Source: an uncultured Prevotellaceae bacterium (GTDB lineage: Bacteria; Bacteroidota; Bacteroidia; Bacteroidales; Muribaculaceae). From it: a stretch of DNA of 48,484 nucleotides. Below the pieces are notes generated by a model, which saw only the letters and a program-made list of their open reading frames with translations, did not search any database and was not told the origin of the DNA. Location of the stretch: NCBI GenBank assembly GCA_946410125.1, contig CAMJZF010000003.1:1-48484 (forward strand). The letters are read 5' to 3'. The position numbers and the translations under genes are program-made. Within the stretch, counting starts at the first letter, position 1. The number at the start of each line of letters is the position of its first letter. Positions 45,801 to 48,484 of the stretch are shown in pieces.

Positions 45801-47167
45801 GGTGTGAGCGTCTCATCTTGATATATTTTTTGAGCAAGATTATAGAGTATTTCTTCTGCAAGCCTTTTGTTAATACTTACTTCAGCCATGTCAATACTTT
45901 GCCTCCACAATTCATCGTAAAGCTCAGAAATAGATGTGAATGCCTTATTTTTCTTTTTATTACCAGCAAATACTTTGCAGAAAACATTTAGATGTTGTGG
46001 TGTCTGTAGAATTGTAGCCGTTTTCTTGTCCAATTGTTTATACAGACCCTTTTGAAGTTTGTTCACAACTCCCTCAACTTCTTCATTGCTTAGTGCTCCT
46101 AATTTTATCTGTGCTTCATTCTCTAACTCACTTAATTTAGGATCAAATTCCAAATCGAAAGACCTACAAGAAACAATGATTCTTACATTTCTCAAACTGT
46201 TATTCGAAGAAAATAACTTGATTAAAGATATAACATTCTCAAGTTTTTTTCGGTCTTTCGTTATATATTGCGAGAGGGCATCAATCTGATCTATTATGAG
46301 GACAGCTTTCTTTTCCTGTATCAGGCTGGAGAACGTGTTTATCAAGACCTCAAGTTGTTCATTACTTGATAGCCCTAGCATTTGAAATCTATCGGCTTTG
46401 ATTGCAAAACATTTTATGCCGTCTGCTTCTAGCCTATGTACTACTTGCTTCACGACAACGCTTTTCCCCATGCCGGCATTGCCTACAAGTAGTTTTACAT
46501 TGGATTCATTTTCGGTCAAATCCTTAATGACCCAATTGTATAGTTGGCCTATTTCTTTACGCTCGATAAATGAATCCTTCAGGTGATGGAAGTTGTTATT
46601 GATCAAATAAAAAGCAGTGAGATTCTCACTTATAACCTCTTCCGCTTCCTTTATTGCTTGAGCAAAACGAGCCTTTTTTTCTTGAAAGATTTGTTTCCAT
46701 CTGTCAATAGTAGATTCAACATTATTCCTGCTAACAATTTCATCTTGGCAAAAAGAATAAATATGGCTGGCGCAATTACCTTTTTTTTTATAATCCCGAA
46801 TAAAATCTTCTGTTATGTACTTCCAATATAGCCTCTTTGCATCTGCATCAACAGAAAAGAATATACACACCTCATTTAACATCCGTTCAGCATAGGCTAC
46901 AAAGTATCCCGGAATTTCCGCCTTATTCTTCCCTCTATATTTTGTTTTGTAGGTTTTTGCTTGTATGGTTATCTTACCATCAAGACCATTTTGGGAATCA
47001 ATAAGTTCGATAAAGCCATCGGTATTTGATGACTTGTCATGACATTTAACATTGTGCGCAATAGCCTGAGTGCCAAGGAAAAGAGTCCTAATAAATATGT
47101 TCGACTTTTCGTCTAGAATATCATTGGGATCTGTTACCTGCCTTGGCTTAAAAAATGTATCTTCCAT
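42860..47167 (-). CDS. STAND-type NTPase with N-terminal DUF4365-like nuclease domain and long C-terminal region
   Basis: N-terminus NTDGFIELIDSQNGLDGKITIQAKTYK (D...QxK pattern); Walker A VGNAGMGKSVVVK; Walker B KKAVLIIDQIDAL; sensor-like RIIVSCRSFDLEFDP; roughly 1,000-residue helical-looking C-terminus. Confidence 0.75.
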   Translation of the reverse strand: MEDTFFKPRQVTDPNDILDEKSNIFIRTLFLGTQAIAHNVKCHDKSSNTDGFIELIDSQNGLDGKITIQAKTYKTKYRGKNKAEIPGYFVAYAERMLNEVCIFFSVDADAKRLYWKYITEDFIRDYKKKGNCASHIYSFCQDEIVSRNNVESTIDRWKQIFQEKKARFAQAIKEAEEVISENLTAFYLINNNFHHLKDSFIERKEIGQLYNWVIKDLTENESNVKLLVGNAGMGKSVVVKQVVHRLEADGIKCFAIKADRFQMLGLSSNEQLEVLINTFSSLIQEKKAVLIIDQIDALSQYITKDRKKLENVISLIKLFSSNNSLRNVRIIVSCRSFDLEFDPKLSELENEAQIKLGALSNEEVEGVVNKLQKGLYKQLDKKTATILQTPQHLNVFCKVFAGNKKKNKAFTSISELYDELWRQSIDMAEVSINKRLAEEILYNLAQKIYQDETLTPQWDYDTNSFKEANYLISQGLIEQVGNRATFFHQSMYDYVFARLYTKENRQFIKELLAEEKHQGLFIRSTVNVVLDYERAKNIKQYNEDVQAILFSGKIRPHIQLMFLWGMANRGDILPFERKSIKDLYAKNTILFYAFIRRTWIKEWFNVITPIIIDDICNMKVGDSVYEKVIGFLWNHVQNSPKEVYSIVDRIKDEETRKIIVRNILHVTPDYSLEIVTKWYKVLCNTYFDKAVFLHQACKSNVKFVLSNIPELLDYILSPNEDRVENDKGAIKCTLDDICTFLKEDHPDKFYPLLRDRIIKAINKYKVQSCMGDIDYDNVFPIYGSRHDQVYKLHEWLVELLMDKVKTCPNAAIEDVKMLIDQNEAACYEFAFRAMICSPTLFSETLISILKDNKLLNELLGFSDISYYYLEVLRKWFSQIDLSTLAMCQKLIYEFKSDSAQVCDKDRSYNGLFFPYLGYNQRKLIWSIPENLRNKQIKRRYQELNRRFGYEWQNEKPDHDITAASICGGLMSSDEYKTVSSESWLKSFYGIKSYANGKHRFFDERVHADAFKQCVSERAEYFAPFVFKLFEDDKVSALYKLSGFAGLIIGNFPLNQLLPFLWRCLDMYEGIHKEGCSYKLFEVLNLITTIEGMHIDQVLEFLKTIILSEYHTKYDANIEDSFNSDTVVNDMLNIGINSTQGYAIQSLTKAGKHPQIKQEVYQFFIDSTDKLSLEQQLTAMYYLQKECYDNNLYNDVMFRFATKPISDYLFLNADRMHWFWYNSPESILPYFRMIINNKRAQPILIQIMFFGIRYEKAKDLSKAMFDDILSKNEEEVIIKIIPLAYKHLSDETYEEQSEQFLQDYAVDKREKIRDAFLLWCNHMPEEKIYLFMDMLKIWVEDSIGSGIHEIIKYLENNYNAYPYECYQCIKMLIGSKNVAIHYNEEELFEILLKCYRLFMDEEDVEKADNVMDVIDLLMLSPSIVKMGRIINRIDHN

Positions 47168-47198
47168 TGCTAAATAAATAAGACAGATGCACTTTCTT

Positions 47199-47984
47199 CT
47201 AAGTTTTGCTTATTAGATATTGTATAAAATTCTGTCGCTGTCTGCTCCATATACTGCCTTTACGAGGTAAACCATAAAAACGAGTGAGTTCATCTTCTAA
47301 AGCATCAAGAACAACAGGATTAGAAAGCTTATCGGCTTTGTTAGTTTCACACAACCAACCAATTTCGCTAAAATCAACGTCAGGGAGCAAGAAGTAACGG
47401 ACATTATTATCCGATGCCCAAACCGCACCCATTTCATTTAGACAGATTTCACTCTCCCTGTACTTTTGGGATATCATTAAGAAAGAGAAATCCGCTTTTT
47501 GTATATTTTCTCTGATATGCCATCGAATATCCTCTCCATTTCTAATTCCCATCTCCTCAATAGAGGTACAGAAAATATCTTCATGACTTAATCCGATACC
47601 TAACTGCAATATATAATCCGTGAATTTCTCCATAATATCCTTATCCTTAGAAGAATGACTAATAAAAATACGCTTGGCATTCTTCCTTTCTTCTAATGAT
47701 AAGATACAATCCACAATTGTTTTCATTGCTGTATAGTGAACTATTTTGTCACCTCTACTATAATCATCGTTATGTTGTCTTAGTTCATAACTAATGACAG
47801 GGTATTTATAGGCTATGACCGATTGTAATTCTGTAATTGCTTCTCGATATTCGTCAACAGCCCCTTTTATCGTATAATCAGTAAATAGTACGTTCCCATA
47901 AGGGATAAGCGTTTTGTCGACCCCTATCCTTTCATCGGAAATCCTTTTACACCTTAATGCCAACTGATATATATTTGTTCTCAT
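47199..47984 (-). CDS. TIR-domain protein (TIR_2-like) with N-terminal extension
   Basis: AKRIFISHSSKDKDIMEKFTDYILQLGIGLSHEDIFCTSIEEMGIRNGEDIRWHIRENIQKADFSFLMISQKYRESEICLNEMGAVWA (SEICLNEMGA contains the putative catalytic Glu). Confidence 0.88.
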   Translation of the reverse strand: MRTNIYQLALRCKRISDERIGVDKTLIPYGNVLFTDYTIKGAVDEYREAITELQSVIAYKYPVISYELRQHNDDYSRGDKIVHYTAMKTIVDCILSLEERKNAKRIFISHSSKDKDIMEKFTDYILQLGIGLSHEDIFCTSIEEMGIRNGEDIRWHIRENIQKADFSFLMISQKYRESEICLNEMGAVWASDNNVRYFLLPDVDFSEIGWLCETNKADKLSNPVVLDALEDELTRFYGLPRKGSIWSRQRQNFIQYLISKT

Positions 47985-48027
47985 TTTATCTATCTACTAT
48001 TGTACAGTGATGCTGCTCAGCATATTA

Positions 48028-48484
48028 TTAATATTTCTGTTTCTTTGGAATCATACCGCGGACACCACCCTTGGGATTCTCTACGTCGCCCTTGTAGCGA
48101 GGAATTAGGTGCATGTGGCAGTGGAAAACGGATTGACCAGCGGCCTCGTTGATGTTAATGCCTACGTTATAGCCATCAGGGTGAAAGCGCTCGTCTATCT
48201 TTTGTTTGACGTATTGCAGCATTACATTCATGGCCTCGCGCTCATGATTGGTGAGGTCGAAGTATGAGGCCACATGTCGTTTGGGTATAATCAACGCATG
48301 ACCAGGTGAAACAGGGTAGCCGTCATAGAATGCGACACAAGTCGCCGTTTCGCAGATGATTTCCACCCTGCGAGACAAACGACAGAATGGGCATTTCTCG
48401 CCTTCAACTCGTGGGAGTTTGTTGAAATGGTTATATTGGTAGAGTTCGTAACTCTTGTTAGCAACAAGGCTCTTGAACGGCAAT
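48028..48484 (-). CDS. HIT-family protein, 5' end at or beyond window edge
   Basis: GEKCPFC..., PVSPGHALIIPKRHV, AAGQSVFHCHMHLIPRYKGD (HxHxH motif); the listed TTG start is at the window edge. Confidence 0.92.
   Translation of the reverse strand, partial: LPFKSLVANKSYELYQYNHFNKLPRVEGEKCPFCRLSRRVEIICETATCVAFYDGYPVSPGHALIIPKRHVASYFDLTNHEREAMNVMLQYVKQKIDERFHPDGYNVGININEAAGQSVFHCHMHLIPRYKGDVENPKGGVRGMIPKKQKY

Noticed and set aside
42347-48000. Integrative element with att repeats from tRNA-Leu
   Set aside because: No integrase or transposase gene and no visible second copy of the tRNA 3' end within the window; only an AT-rich island call is supported.

Overview
Bacteroidales-type chromosome window (Prevotella/Muribaculaceae-like: TAnnTTTG promoters, many T9SS-type C-terminal sorting tails, C10 protease, BspA-like LRR protein). 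Left to right: the 3' part of a secreted adhesin; a His-rich small protein, TonB receptor and small ORF module; a minus-strand block of two tandem giant (~3,270-3,280 aa) secreted LamG-type paralogs plus one BspA-like LRR gene; a streptopain-like protease; an AlbA_2/HATPase regulator; an AMP-forming acyl-CoA ligase; polA; deoC; a GxxExxY protein; a MazG-like protein; another T9SS-tail protein; a cupin; dtd; tRNA-Leu(CAA). The right end is an AT-rich cassette with a TIR-domain gene and a 1435-aa protein combining a DUF4365-like nuclease domain, a STAND-type NTPase and a long C-terminal region, next to a HIT-family gene. Main items for follow-up: (1) the TIR + nuclease-STAND cassette as a candidate anti-phage system; (2) a decayed second copy of the LRR gene between the giant paralogs, showing that the [giant gene + LRR gene] unit was duplicated in tandem; (3) loss of four of the five catalytic proofreading residues in Pol I; (4) arrays of variable short hairpins separated by AAATT-type spacers around the GxxExxY gene; (5) heptameric tandem repeats upstream of three neighbouring genes; (6) a decayed AlbA_2 gene beside tRNA-Leu. 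All calls are by eye from the sequence and supplied translations; no database search was run.
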